A DNA stretch of 64,000 bases from Lacicoccus qingdaonensis (GCF_900101075.1 NZ_FNFY01000012.1:1-64000), one strand, 5' to 3'. Shown: positions 54,505 through 62,379, counted from the first letter of the stretch. The notes: generated from the letters alone by a model not told the origin. Numbers and translations are program-made.

Positions 54505-54948
54505 ATGAAGACGGAATTAATTATTGATGAACAATTAAATGATGATGAAATCAAAATTCACACAAAGACTGCGACAGTCGGCGCACGCATTCTATCATTC
54601 ATAGATCACTTCACGACTGACAGAGAAAATCTGGCCATCCGTTCAGATGAAGAATTTTTGATGGTTCAGAAGTCGGATATCATCTGTGCCGAGGTGCAGG
54701 ATAAGACACTGACGATTTCTACAAAAGACGATGACATTGTCACAACGAAAACTTTGAGTGCACTGATGGAGGAACTGCAGTCAGAGACATTTATGAAAGT
54801 GTCAAAATCCGGGATGTTAAACATTCAGATGATCGACCGTGTGGAACCATCGTTCTCAGGAAACCTGATTGCACGCATGAAAAATGGTAATAAAGTGAGT
54901 ATTTCAAGACGTTACGTATCCAAATTAAAAGAAAGGCTGGGGATTTGA
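54505..54948 (+). CDS. LytTR-domain DNA-binding regulator
   Basis: A 147-residue protein. The first about 45 residues are free of a receiver domain, then a LytTR domain with AIRSDEEFLMVQKSDIICAE, LSALMEELQSETFMKVSKSG and the C-terminal recognition helices KVSISRRYVSKLKERLG. Stand-alone LytTR proteins are paired with membrane inhibitors of DUF3021 type (as HdrR/HdrM and BrsR/BrsM of streptococci), and here the DUF3021 gene overlaps its stop by one base. So it should activate its own operon and perhaps others when the membrane partner releases it. Confidence 0.85.
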   Translation: MKTELIIDEQLNDDEIKIHTKTATVGARILSFIDHFTTDRENLAIRSDEEFLMVQKSDIICAEVQDKTLTISTKDDDIVTTKTLSALMEELQSETFMKVSKSGMLNIQMIDRVEPSFSGNLIARMKNGNKVSISRRYVSKLKERLGI

Positions 54949-55334
54949 TGTTAAGGAATCTGATCATAACTGTATCACTATCTGTGGGTATCGGGAGTTT
55001 CATCTATTTGTTGAATGGAGTATTCGGCGCAACCGTTGGAGCCGACCCTGCAGAAATAATATCTGTATGGATTGCATCCGCCCTTATAGGTGTGGCATCT
55101 GCACTGCATCATACTCAGATGGCAAGCACCCTGGCCATGGTCATACAGCTCGGCACCGGAATCATCGCATTTACCACAATCGCCGTGTTCAACGGATGGA
55201 TCGCACTCAACACAACAGACATTATCTTCTATGCCGGTGTAATATTTGTCATTATGCTCATCATTTTTGTCGTGTTCTACCTGCTGTCCGTATTCGACAG
55301 CAGAACAATCAATGAGAAATTGAATAAAAAGTAA
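54948..55334 (+). CDS. DUF3021 membrane protein, probable LytTR inhibitor
   Basis: A 128-residue protein with four membrane helices, clearly DUF3021-like (LRNLIITVSLSVGIGSFIYL, the HHTQMASTLAMVIQLGTGII middle). Start at 54948 overlaps the LytTR stop (TGATG). By analogy with HdrM/BrsM it restrains the LytTR regulator. Its relative at 5.9 kb has no LytTR neighbour. Confidence 0.82.
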   Translation: MLRNLIITVSLSVGIGSFIYLLNGVFGATVGADPAEIISVWIASALIGVASALHHTQMASTLAMVIQLGTGIIAFTTIAVFNGWIALNTTDIIFYAGVIFVIMLIIFVVFYLLSVFDSRTINEKLNKK

Positions 55335-55348
55335 AATTGAAACATAGT

Positions 55349-55383
55349 TGGACTATCCGGTAAAAGCGGATAGTCCATTTTTC
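55349..55383 (+). terminator. Terminator of the LytTR operon
   Basis: GGACTATCCG/CGGATAGTCC stem followed by ATTTTTC. Confidence 0.8.
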
Positions 55384-55572
55384 TTCGGAAATGTTCACAA
55401 ATCGTCAATTGCATCCTGAGCTGTTAAATGATAAGTTTCAAAATAGAGAGATTATGATTTTTTGCTCAAGTTGGTTGAGGCAGTCCAGCTTGATCAGCTG
55501 TAAAAGATATTAATATAATAACTGAAGCACATGCCTCACGACATACTCAAAAATCATACAGGAGAGACCAGG

Positions 55573-55941
55573 ATGTTAGCCTTAATTCTATTTATCATTA
55601 CAGCAGCCGCCCTATATCAGTTAGTGATTGGCTGTGTAAAATCAGTCAGACAGGAAGACCCATTTTTCCCTTTTTTGTACAGTACAATACTATTCCTCGC
55701 AGCAATCGGTGTCCTTGTCTATTTTACTTTTAATAATTTTTTATTTTTAGACACAAATTTAGAAAATGTCACTTTACAACTTACAATACTCTGGTTGATC
55801 AGCACTGTCGTTCCTCTGATCTTTTTAATCAGAAATACCGCATTGAAGAAGCCGCTGACCAGATCCATTGTGGTTTCAAGCGTATCCTTCTCCATGTTTT
55901 TAATCATACTGTCGTTATATTTATCCATTGTATTGCTTTAA
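55573..55941 (+). CDS. Small membrane protein with four helices
   Basis: A 122-residue hydrophobic protein with four membrane segments separated by short basic loops. I do not recognise a family. The ATG at 55573 follows AGGAG by eight bases; a longer frame from 55531 has no site. It ends at a strong terminator. Confidence 0.55.
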   Translation: MLALILFIITAAALYQLVIGCVKSVRQEDPFFPFLYSTILFLAAIGVLVYFTFNNFLFLDTNLENVTLQLTILWLISTVVPLIFLIRNTALKKPLTRSIVVSSVSFSMFLIILSLYLSIVLL

Positions 55942-55990
55942 ATATTAAAATATAAAAGTAAATGTCATTAACCGCAGCAGTGGAGCTGTT

Positions 55991-56045
55991 ACCTCCTAAA
56001 TTTACAGATGAAATAAAAAGTCTGTAAATCTCAGGAGGTTTTTTA
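55991..56045 (+). terminator. Strong hairpin whose 3' arm holds an AGGAGG ribosome binding site
   Basis: ACCTCCT/AGGAGGT and ATTTACAGA/TCTGTAAAT pair around a 10-base loop, followed by T6. It fits an intrinsic terminator for the membrane protein gene. The 3' arm includes AGGAGG, seven bases before an ATG at 56046 that opens a 41-codon frame. Confidence 0.75.
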
Positions 56046-56171
56046 TGACCAGAAATCGTAGAAGTATATTTAAACTGATAGCCAGGCAAAAAATGTTTTA
56101 TATTAATATGAACTGCCCAGATTCAATGATAAATGGTACAGTAGTTAAAACAATGATTTTATCTCTTTAGA
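56046..56171 (+). CDS. Doubtful 41-codon ORF behind the hairpin
   Basis: The frame MTRNRRSIFKLIARQK ... MILSL starts seven bases after AGGAGG, but the site lies in the hairpin's 3' arm and the protein has no recognisable character. It could be a small protein whose translation is blocked by the hairpin, or chance. Confidence 0.2.
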
Positions 56172-56255
56172 CACGGGGGAGTCTGCCCAGTTTATTTGGA
56201 GCAATTTAGTAATTAATATCATTTTGGATAAGTTCTTCAGGAAAGAGGGAGCACA

Positions 56256-56939
56256 ATGAGTTTGGATAAAGACCGTACCGACGCCTTTTCTCCACGATCA
56301 ATGGTTTCACTATTAACCCTGGTCTTAGCCATTGGCACATTGATATGGGTGAATTTTAATGTGAACATTCCGGAGCCTGTAGTGTTAAGGGAGATGATCC
56401 AAAGCTACGGCTGGGCCGGCTGGCTGGTTTTTATCGGTATTACAGCTCTGATTGCCATTACACCAATACCCGTCACCATACCCGCCCTTGTGGCAGGTTC
56501 TCTATACGGTGTTATAGCCGGCAGCTTGTTCTCGTATACAGGCGTATTGATCGGCTCCTGGCTGGCTTACTGGCTGGCAAGACTGACCGGCCGGGACCTG
56601 ACCTTCAAACTCCTTGGCCGTCACGGACCGACGGTTAAAAAGTATTTGGGGAACGCAGGCTTTATATCAATGTGTACAGCAAGGCTGATGCCGGGTCTGC
56701 CATACTGGCCGGTCAATTACGGAGCAGGGGCTTTAGGCGTCAATCAGTCCGCTTTTTTAGCAGCCACCGTTATCGCCTCCATCCCCGGACAAATCTCACT
56801 CGTCTCAATCGGTGCCTTTGCAGTCAATCAATCCCTCTTTAACGGTACCGTGCTCGTCACTGCCTGGATTCTAGTCCTCATATCCACATGGATTTCCTAC
56901 CAGTACTGGCGCAATACACGAAATAAGCGGGATGAATGA
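56256..56939 (+). CDS. TVP38/TMEM64 (DedA-like) membrane protein
   Basis: A 227-residue protein with about six membrane helices. Characteristic re-entrant loop motifs are ITPIPVTIPALVAGSLYGVI, GSWLAYWLARLTGRDL and TARLMPGLPYWPVNYGAGAL. Relatives act in lipid scrambling or undecaprenyl-phosphate turnover at the membrane, but no specific role can be read. Start with AGAGGGAG. Ends at a strong bidirectional terminator. Confidence 0.85.
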   Translation: MSLDKDRTDAFSPRSMVSLLTLVLAIGTLIWVNFNVNIPEPVVLREMIQSYGWAGWLVFIGITALIAITPIPVTIPALVAGSLYGVIAGSLFSYTGVLIGSWLAYWLARLTGRDLTFKLLGRHGPTVKKYLGNAGFISMCTARLMPGLPYWPVNYGAGALGVNQSAFLAATVIASIPGQISLVSIGAFAVNQSLFNGTVLVTAWILVLISTWISYQYWRNTRNKRDE

Positions 56940-56995
56940 TTGGCAGAGGACACCATGCGTCAAATTGACCGAAAAAACTTTGGAAATCTCAGTAT

Positions 56996-57041
56996 AAAAC
57001 GCTATGAACACGGGTATATCAGTGTTCATAGCGTTTTTTTA
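56996..57041. terminator. Bidirectional terminator after the TVP38 gene
   Basis: AAACGCTATGAACAC/GTGTTCATAGCGTTT perfect 15-bp stem with T7 on the plus side. Confidence 0.9.
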
Positions 57042-57071
57042 TCTGTCTGACTGGTTTCAGTTTCGTTTTAA

Positions 57072-57536
57072 TTAATATTGCTCATTCAAAAGAATAGCCA
57101 TTGACTGTATCTTACCTTCGTGAAGGGCTTCATGCAGAATCATGAACGCGGAAAGATCATCACTTCTTGTGATACCCAAAAATTCTTCATCCAGTTCCTC
57201 GTCCAACTTTTCCTGAGACACCTGGCTGTACTCGTCCACATGACTTTCCAATACTTTCCTGATTTCCTCTTTATCCGGAGTATCATCATCAAAATCTGCA
57301 GGGGAAGTGCCGTTGTCGAAATATTTGTCGAAACGTTCTTTTACAGAAGAATCCTTGCCTGTCAGCCTGATGATTTCACCTTCCATAAATGTGGCAATAT
57401 GTCCAAAATGCCACAACAGATTGTTATTATATCCGGCAGGAATCACTTCGATAAGGCTGTCGTCGATTTCGTCCATGGACTTGATTACCATTCCTCTGAC
57501 TGATTTCAACTGAAAGTGAAAACGTTCTTTTGACAA
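57072..57536 (-). CDS. DinB-superfamily (DUF664-type) four-helix protein, TTG start
   Basis: A 154-residue helical protein of the DinB/YfiT superfamily. Metal-site histidines are visible in NLLWHFGHIATFM and ILHEALHEGKIQ. The start is TTG at 57536: GGAGG lies eight bases upstream, whereas the longer frame from 57569 would translate it. DinB proteins in bacilli include thiol transferases (bacillithiol S-transferase); the activity here is unknown. Confidence 0.78.
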   Translation of the reverse strand: MSKERFHFQLKSVRGMVIKSMDEIDDSLIEVIPAGYNNNLLWHFGHIATFMEGEIIRLTGKDSSVKERFDKYFDNGTSPADFDDDTPDKEEIRKVLESHVDEYSQVSQEKLDEELDEEFLGITRSDDLSAFMILHEALHEGKIQSMAILLNEQY

Positions 57537-57698
57537 TTGAATAACCTCCAATATCATAATATCTTCCACAGTTATTATATTACCGGAATCGATCTTCCTG
57601 AAACAAAAGGATAAGTGATTATTATTCCTTGTACAAATTAAAAAGGTGAATCATCACCCGCCATCCATCGTGATAAAGGCACAAAAATGATAACTGTC

Positions 57699-57738
57699 AA
57701 AAAAAAAAAAAAACAGAGCTGGAATGATTCCAGCTCTG
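57699..57738 (-). terminator. Terminator of the YSIRK/PepSY gene
   Basis: CAGAGCTGGAAT/ATTCCAGCTCTG perfect stem; on the minus strand it is followed by a T run of 15 (57699-57713). Confidence 0.9.
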
Positions 57739-57798
57739 CCTCTCTAAAATTCAGTTTGCCTACTTGTAGCTGCTGTCCGTTTATTTGCCGTCGTGGTA

Positions 57799-58638
57799 CT
57801 AATCATCTTTTTTATCGTATTTATCTTTGTCCTTTTTGTCGAACGGCTTCACTTTGAAATCGAGTTTGGCATCATTGCCATGCTTATCCGCGAAATATAC
57901 TGACACATCGTCCCAGGCCTTCAATTCTGACAGACCCAATTTGAAATCACCATGCTTGTCCGCATTGGTTTCATAAACTTCACCATTTGGCAGCATCACT
58001 TTGACATAGCCGTGAGGCACCGTTTCACCTTTGGCAACAAAGTCGTCTTTACCGAATGTACCATGGACATATGCTTTATAATAGCCCAACGTATTCACTT
58101 TATCTTTTTTGACGTAATCTTTTTTATAATCATGATCGCCTGTGTATTCTACTTCACCGTTATCGTCATCGTAGTAATCATCGTCTTGAGTACTGGTATC
58201 AGTTGTGCTGTCATCCTGAGTGCCGGTTTCTGCAGCGCCGTCATCTTGAGTGCCGGTATCAGCTGTGCTGTCATCCTGAGTGCCGGTACCGCCAGTTGGA
58301 GCGTCAACGCCATCGATGTCCAGGTCGAGTACTTCACCAGTGTTGGCATCGATTTCGAAATCATATTCTACACCATCAGTGACAAATTCGAATTCGTAAT
58401 ACTGTCGGCCGTCATCCGTGTCCAACTCAAAGTCATCCATAGCTCCGATAGAATCAACACCCGCTGCATCCATAGCAATCGACAATGCTTCATCCTCACT
58501 TATTTCCTGTGCGCTGGCCTGGGGAGCGAATAACAACATCGACTCGACCATGACTGATGCGATACCTGCCGTCATCTTACGAATGGAATACTTATTCTGC
58601 CTTTTCGTGATGCCTTCGTGCTGTGGATTTTTGTACAT
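57799..58638 (-). CDS. YSIRK-type exported protein with PepSY domain and acidic repeats
   Basis: A 279-residue secreted protein. The N-terminus has the YSIRK-type signal (KYSIRKMTAGIASVMVES, about residues 17-34, cleaved near ASA-QE). A PepSY domain covers about 45-110 (ALSIAMDAAGVDSIGAMDDF, FEIDANTGEVLDLDIDGVD). Then four 10-residue repeats of the type TGTQDDSTAD, a DDYYDDDNGEVEY stretch and a beta-rich Lys/Asp-rich C-terminal part (FKVKPFDKKDKDKYDKKDD). No LPXTG anchor is present. Start ATG with AGAGG. Probably a soluble or loosely wall-bound protein; function unknown. Confidence 0.72.
   Translation of the reverse strand: MYKNPQHEGITKRQNKYSIRKMTAGIASVMVESMLLFAPQASAQEISEDEALSIAMDAAGVDSIGAMDDFELDTDDGRQYYEFEFVTDGVEYDFEIDANTGEVLDLDIDGVDAPTGGTGTQDDSTADTGTQDDGAAETGTQDDSTTDTSTQDDDYYDDDNGEVEYTGDHDYKKDYVKKDKVNTLGYYKAYVHGTFGKDDFVAKGETVPHGYVKVMLPNGEVYETNADKHGDFKLGLSELKAWDDVSVYFADKHGNDAKLDFKVKPFDKKDKDKYDKKDD
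58177..58290. repeat. Tandem 30-bp repeat array in the YSIRK/PepSY gene
   Basis: About four copies of a 30-bp unit encoding TGTQDD(S/G)(T/A)(A/T)(D/E) in the minus-strand gene. The third and fourth copies differ slightly (TSTQDD). Such arrays vary in copy number between strains. Confidence 0.75.
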
Positions 58639-58690
58639 AATTAGCCTCTGTTGAGTTTAGTTTAGCAGTTACATCTTTGATATCGCCGAT

Positions 58691-59035
58691 TGTAAAATTA
58701 AGCTAGACACATAAAAAGGGCACCCATGATACACTCAAAATAGTTTTCCGACCAAAGAAATCATAGGAGTGATCACGCATGACCCATACCCATATTACCA
58801 CGGATGAACTGATAATCATAGAAGCCTACTTCCATCAAGAGACACCGATTTCACAGATTGCGAAACGGATTGGACGTGCCTAAAGACATGGACTTCAACA
58901 CGGTCGATCAGGCTTTTGTCTCATCCGTCGCTGCAAGAAGAAACCACATCCCGAGAAAATCACTAAACTACTGCCGCCGCTGGAAGTCTTTTTGAGTTAC
59001 ATGGGGGATAGAGAACTGTCTAGCTTATTTTGACA
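58691..59035 (+). mobile_element. Internally deleted IS30-family element with both inverted repeats
   Basis: The ends TGTAAAATTAAGCTAGACA (58691-58709) and, in inverse, TGTCTAGCTTATTTTGACA (59017-59035) match at 16 or so of 19 positions and delimit about 345 bp, far less than a typical 1-kb IS30 element. Inside, MTHTHITTDELIIIEAYFHQ with ISQIAKRIGRA is the N-terminus of an IS30 transposase, and PRKSLNY and LEVFLSYMGDRELSSLF are its C-terminus, in different frames. The middle with the catalytic DDE core is missing. It cannot transpose alone but could be moved by a related transposase. Confidence 0.75.
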
Positions 59036-59051
59036 AACGATAATAATTAAA

Positions 59052-59088
59052 GAATGCCTGCTTACCAGTCGAGTAAGCAGGCATTTTA
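59052..59088. terminator. Hairpin between the IS30 remnant and the Usp remnant
   Basis: GAATGCCTGCTTAC/GTAAGCAGGCATT, near-perfect stem. On the minus strand it follows the Usp fragment and was probably its terminator. Confidence 0.7.
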
Positions 59089-59090
59089 TG

Positions 59091-59206
59091 CTATTTGATA
59101 ATCATCACAGGTGTATTGATGCGTTTTGCAGCCTTATGAGTTACATGACCAAGGACATGTTTAATATCCATTTTAAAACGTTTATTGCCCATTACTACCC
59201 AGCGTA
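59091..59206 (-). pseudogene. C-terminal remnant of a universal stress protein gene
   Basis: The minus-strand frame reads LIRWVVMGNKRFKMDIKHVL then GHVTHKAAKRINTPVMIIK and TAG, matching the C-terminus of UspA proteins (compare GSVSHKVAKRSNIPVVIVK of the intact gene at 46.1 kb). The first three quarters are lost where the tetR gene begins. Confidence 0.7.
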
Positions 59207-59797
59207 TCAGATTCCCACGGTTTTCAATACACCATTTATCGTAAATGTTTCAATAAACATTGCCATCACTTCAATTGACTCTTCACAGCCGCCTTTGAGC
59301 CATTTTAAAAGTATACCAATATGGGCGTTTGTGATGTAAGTAATCAAATAATCAGTAAATATTTCAGAATCCAGTTCAACACCGAATTCTCTGCTTTTCA
59401 CTTTATAAAAATCAAACATATGCTGTGAAAAATATTTTGCAAGTTCTGCGCTGCCGAGACTATTTGCAATAACGAGTACGCGTTTGCGGTTATCTTTAAG
59501 ATACTGGAACACTTTCAGAATAGTATTGTTAAGATCGTTCTCATCCACATCTTTAAAACTGCTACCTGTAATATTTTTGTAAAGCAGCTGTTCAATATCC
59601 GTCATCATCGAATTTTGATAACTTTCTATCAGTTCGTACTTGTCTTTGTAATAAGTATAAAATGTGCCCCGGTTAATCATGGCTTCTGAACTTATATCCT
59701 GGATGGTTATGCTTTCAAACGACTTTTTCTCAAGTAGGGTAATGATGGCATTGTCAATTGCATTTAGTGTTTTCTGCACTCTTAAATCTTTTTTCAA
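59207..59797 (-). CDS. TetR/AcrR-family repressor, probable regulator of the adjacent YhgE/Pip gene
   Basis: A 196-residue regulator with helix-turn-helix ITIQDISSEAMINRGTFYTY near residues 30-50; the recognition helix sequence NRGTFYTY is identical to the first TetR protein here. The start is TTG at 59797 with AAAGG ten bases before. It is divergent from the YhgE gene, and a 25-bp palindrome lies in the spacer. Confidence 0.85.
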   Translation of the reverse strand: MKKDLRVQKTLNAIDNAIITLLEKKSFESITIQDISSEAMINRGTFYTYYKDKYELIESYQNSMMTDIEQLLYKNITGSSFKDVDENDLNNTILKVFQYLKDNRKRVLVIANSLGSAELAKYFSQHMFDFYKVKSREFGVELDSEIFTDYLITYITNAHIGILLKWLKGGCEESIEVMAMFIETFTINGVLKTVGI

Positions 59798-59857
59798 AAA
59801 TAAACAACCTTTCTATACAATGTGTTGGTTATCCCACAAAAAAAGATATATCAACCA

Positions 59858-59912
59858 TTGAAGAATAATTTAATCGCCTTATAATGAGTTATTGTACAAC
59901 GTGTACGATAAC
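59858..59912 (+). promoter_or_regulatory. Promoter and palindromic TetR operator of the YhgE/Pip gene
   Basis: TTGAAG at 59858 and TATAAT at 59880 are 16 bp apart. Right after the -10 box comes the 25-bp palindrome GTTATTGTACA-ACG-TGTACGATAAC (59888-59912; one mismatch), covering the transcription start. ATTGTACAAC is shared with the RND promoter at 22.7 kb. Confidence 0.7.
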
Positions 59913-59940
59913 TTTAACACAAAAAATGAAGGATGATTAA

Positions 59941-61593
59941 ATGTTACAGGATTTTAAATTTGTATTTAAAAAACCGTTGTTATTAATATCTCTAGCAGTC
60001 ATCTCACTGTTTCCGGTTATATATTCATTGACATTTCTCGGTGCAATGTGGGACCCATATGACCACACAGGAGATATGCAGTTCCATATAGTAAATGAAG
60101 ATGCAGGCAACGAAGATATAGAGCTCGGAAAAGAAATCGAAGCTGAGCTGAAAGATAACGACCAGCTGGACTGGCAATTTTCTACTCTGGAAAAAGCAGA
60201 AGAAGCGATTAAAAGCGGAGAATCATACGGCTATCTGGAAATCCCCGCAGATGCTTCTGATAATGCCATGACCTTCTTAAGCGAATCGCCGGAAAATGTA
60301 AACCTTAAACTAAAGACAAATCCGGGATTCAATTTCATCGGTTCAATTATGTCTGAACAAGCCGGTTCAGTCTTGGTCGAGACAGTTCAAAAAGAAATTA
60401 CAGAAACATATACCAAAACATTGATTAGCGAACTCGGCAGTTTGTCCGACCAGAGTGATGAGGCACAAGATACCATTGCTGAGCTGAAGAACGGTGCAGT
60501 CGCGCTTGACGATGGACTTGGCCAGCTCGAAGACAGCTCAGCGCAGTTAACAGAAGGCGCAAACAACCTTGAAAGCGGCGCTTCGCAAGTCAGCGAGGGA
60601 GCAGCAACACTGTATAATGGTGAACAGCAATTTACAGAACAGATCACTCAGCTGGCACCAATGCTTGGAAATTACGCACAGCCGGTTCAAGGTGCACAGT
60701 CAGAACTTGAAAATGGAGCAGGCCAGTTAAATGAATCCAGCACACAGCTTGCTGGCGGCGCTTCTGAATTGAATTCAGGTATTGTGCAAATGAACGGCAG
60801 TATCAGCGAGTTGAAAGCAGGCTCCAGCGAAATGGCAGAAGCACTTACAGAGGTTGATACCAGATTTAACGAGCTGCTTGCGGACATAGAAGAACAGAAT
60901 ATTGTTTTCAGTGATGAGGGAGCAGAAGCGATTGCAAGTCCTGTTAACCTGGATATTGAATCCATTGTGGATACACAAAACTATGCGCAGAGTTTTGCAC
61001 CGTTAGTTATTGCAGTCAGCCTGTATATCGGAGCTATTACATTTAATGTTGTATACCCGATGAATAAAATATTCGAAAATAAGAAAAATGTATTCAGCCA
61101 GTGGCTCAGCCGCGGTCTGCTGTTTTTATCTCACTCGGTAATCATTACAACTCTGCTGTATGCTACAATTGTCTGGATAATGCAGATTGAGATTGCCAGC
61201 CACTGGAGATTTTACTTTGCGATGCTTGTATGGTCACTCGTTTCCATTTCCATTATAGGATTGCTGGTAATGATATTCGGCAACTTCGGCAAATTCCTCG
61301 GAATCGTACTGCTGATTGTACAGTTATCATCAAGCGGCGGAACTTTCCCGATAGAAACTGCAAACAATTTCTATCAAACGCTTTATGAATTCCTGCCGAT
61401 GGCATTCGTCGTGTCTGGCTTTAAAGATGCGATTTTCGGCCAGGCATTTAACATGGAATTCAGCACAATAATGTATACCCTGATAGCAACAGCTGCTGGT
61501 GCTTACCTGCTCGTATTGTTAGTATTATGGCTGAAAGATAAATTCCCTAAGTATGAAGAAAAAGCGAATAAAATGGCCAAATTTGAAAACTAA
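59941..61593 (+). CDS. YhgE/Pip-type membrane protein
   Basis: A 550-residue protein: one N-terminal membrane helix, an extracellular region of about 330 residues with coiled-coil-like, Ala/Ser/Gln-rich heptads (LEDSSAQLTEGANNLESGAS, QLAGGASELNSGIVQMNGSI), and a C-terminal ABC-2-type permease domain with five or six helices from about 355. This is the YhgE/phage-infection-protein architecture, also called an ABC-2-like or ESX-linked export component. Controlled by the divergent TetR. Substrate unknown. Confidence 0.85.
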   Translation: MLQDFKFVFKKPLLLISLAVISLFPVIYSLTFLGAMWDPYDHTGDMQFHIVNEDAGNEDIELGKEIEAELKDNDQLDWQFSTLEKAEEAIKSGESYGYLEIPADASDNAMTFLSESPENVNLKLKTNPGFNFIGSIMSEQAGSVLVETVQKEITETYTKTLISELGSLSDQSDEAQDTIAELKNGAVALDDGLGQLEDSSAQLTEGANNLESGASQVSEGAATLYNGEQQFTEQITQLAPMLGNYAQPVQGAQSELENGAGQLNESSTQLAGGASELNSGIVQMNGSISELKAGSSEMAEALTEVDTRFNELLADIEEQNIVFSDEGAEAIASPVNLDIESIVDTQNYAQSFAPLVIAVSLYIGAITFNVVYPMNKIFENKKNVFSQWLSRGLLFLSHSVIITTLLYATIVWIMQIEIASHWRFYFAMLVWSLVSISIIGLLVMIFGNFGKFLGIVLLIVQLSSSGGTFPIETANNFYQTLYEFLPMAFVVSGFKDAIFGQAFNMEFSTIMYTLIATAAGAYLLVLLVLWLKDKFPKYEEKANKMAKFEN

Positions 61594-61599
61594 AAGTTC

Positions 61600-61626
61600 A
61601 GCCCGCTGACCGAGCGGGCTTTTTTC
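61600..61626 (+). terminator. Terminator of the YhgE/Pip gene
   Basis: AGCCCGCT/AGCGGGCT perfect stem with T6. Confidence 0.9.
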
Positions 61627-61671
61627 TGCAAAAATTCTCCAGTAATGTACACCTACTGAGGATTGTATGAT

Positions 61672-62010
61672 ATGAGACGGAAACAAATTGATGAAACTCA
61701 AGATTCCGGAGTTATTGTATGGAGGGGTTCTTCAAATAAAATAGTTAAGCGTTTTATTTATTCTATTTTATTATTTATTGCAATTGTACTGATTGGTGCG
61801 ACTTTAAGATCGCCAATCTCTCCTGTCAGGCCGCTTGTACCATTCTTTACCGAAGAACTGAATAGAAGCACTACTATGGTTGGTTTTATGAATATTCTGC
61901 TGCTCGTCGTTTTTGATTTGTTCTCACCGTTCATTCCGAAAATCTCCAAAAAATACGGTATGGGATTTACACTGATGATTTCCATGATTGTGCTGACAGT
62001 AGGAATTTAG
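61672..62010 (+). pseudogene. Truncated MFS transporter (CynX/NimT-like)
   Basis: The first about 110 codons of an MFS transporter of the cyanate/nitroimidazole type: an N-terminal charged tail, then FIYSILLFIAIVLIGATLRS with PISPVRPLVPFFTEELNRST typical of the family and two more helices. It stops at TAG 62008-62010, where about 290 further residues are expected. Start at ATG 61672, GAGG ten bases before. Immediately beyond the stop lies an antisense TPP riboswitch, so the truncation is a recombination joint. Confidence 0.75.
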
Positions 62011-62039
62011 GTGTGCGGCGCAGAGACAACTATTACTTT

Positions 62040-62128
62040 CGCCACTTTCCTACGTCAGTATGAACTGTATCAGGTTCCCGGAATCCCAAAGTCTACACTT
62101 TAATCTCAGCCTTTTTCAAAGACACTTC
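62040..62128 (-). ncRNA. Orphan TPP (THI) riboswitch, minus strand
   Basis: Read on the minus strand it has the THI-box core: GGCTGAGAT (complement of 62103-62111 region), GAACCTGATACAG (complement of 62063-62076), a P5 hairpin CAGT-TCAT-ACTG and GTAGGAAAGTGG (complement of 62041-62052). The gene it would control is missing: on that strand it runs straight into the antisense of the truncated MFS gene. Confidence 0.85.
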
Positions 62129-62379
62129 CAGTGGTCTTAACTATTTAATTATTCAATCAATAAGCTCAAGTTACTCTAAAATATCAATATAGCAAATAAA
62201 ATTAGATTTTAATTATGCTGATAACCATCTTTTAACATTCTATCAATAATATAAAAACTAGATAGCAGTACAGTTACAGATTTGAATTTGAATTGTGTTT
62301 GTTTCAATTCACATAATTTGTGATTTACTTGACGTATCTTTGTAAAGTACTACAATGATGTTAAATAGAATAGATTCGC
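62129..62379. other. AT-rich spacer between two divergent TPP riboswitches
   Basis: 250 bp with a marked drop in GC relative to the rest of the window and no gene. It should carry outward promoters for both riboswitch transcripts; the plus-strand one is visible at its right end (see promoter). Nothing else was recognised. Confidence 0.5.
62329..62356 (+). promoter_or_regulatory. Promoter of the TPP-controlled SDR-LLM operon
   Basis: TTGACG at 62329 and TACAAT at 62351 with a 16-bp spacer, placing the transcript start about 20 bases before the riboswitch. Confidence 0.65.

Noticed and set aside
57699-57713. Run of 15 A as a phase-variation tract.
   Set aside because: It is the T-tail of the minus-strand terminator of the YSIRK/PepSY gene and lies outside any coding or promoter region.
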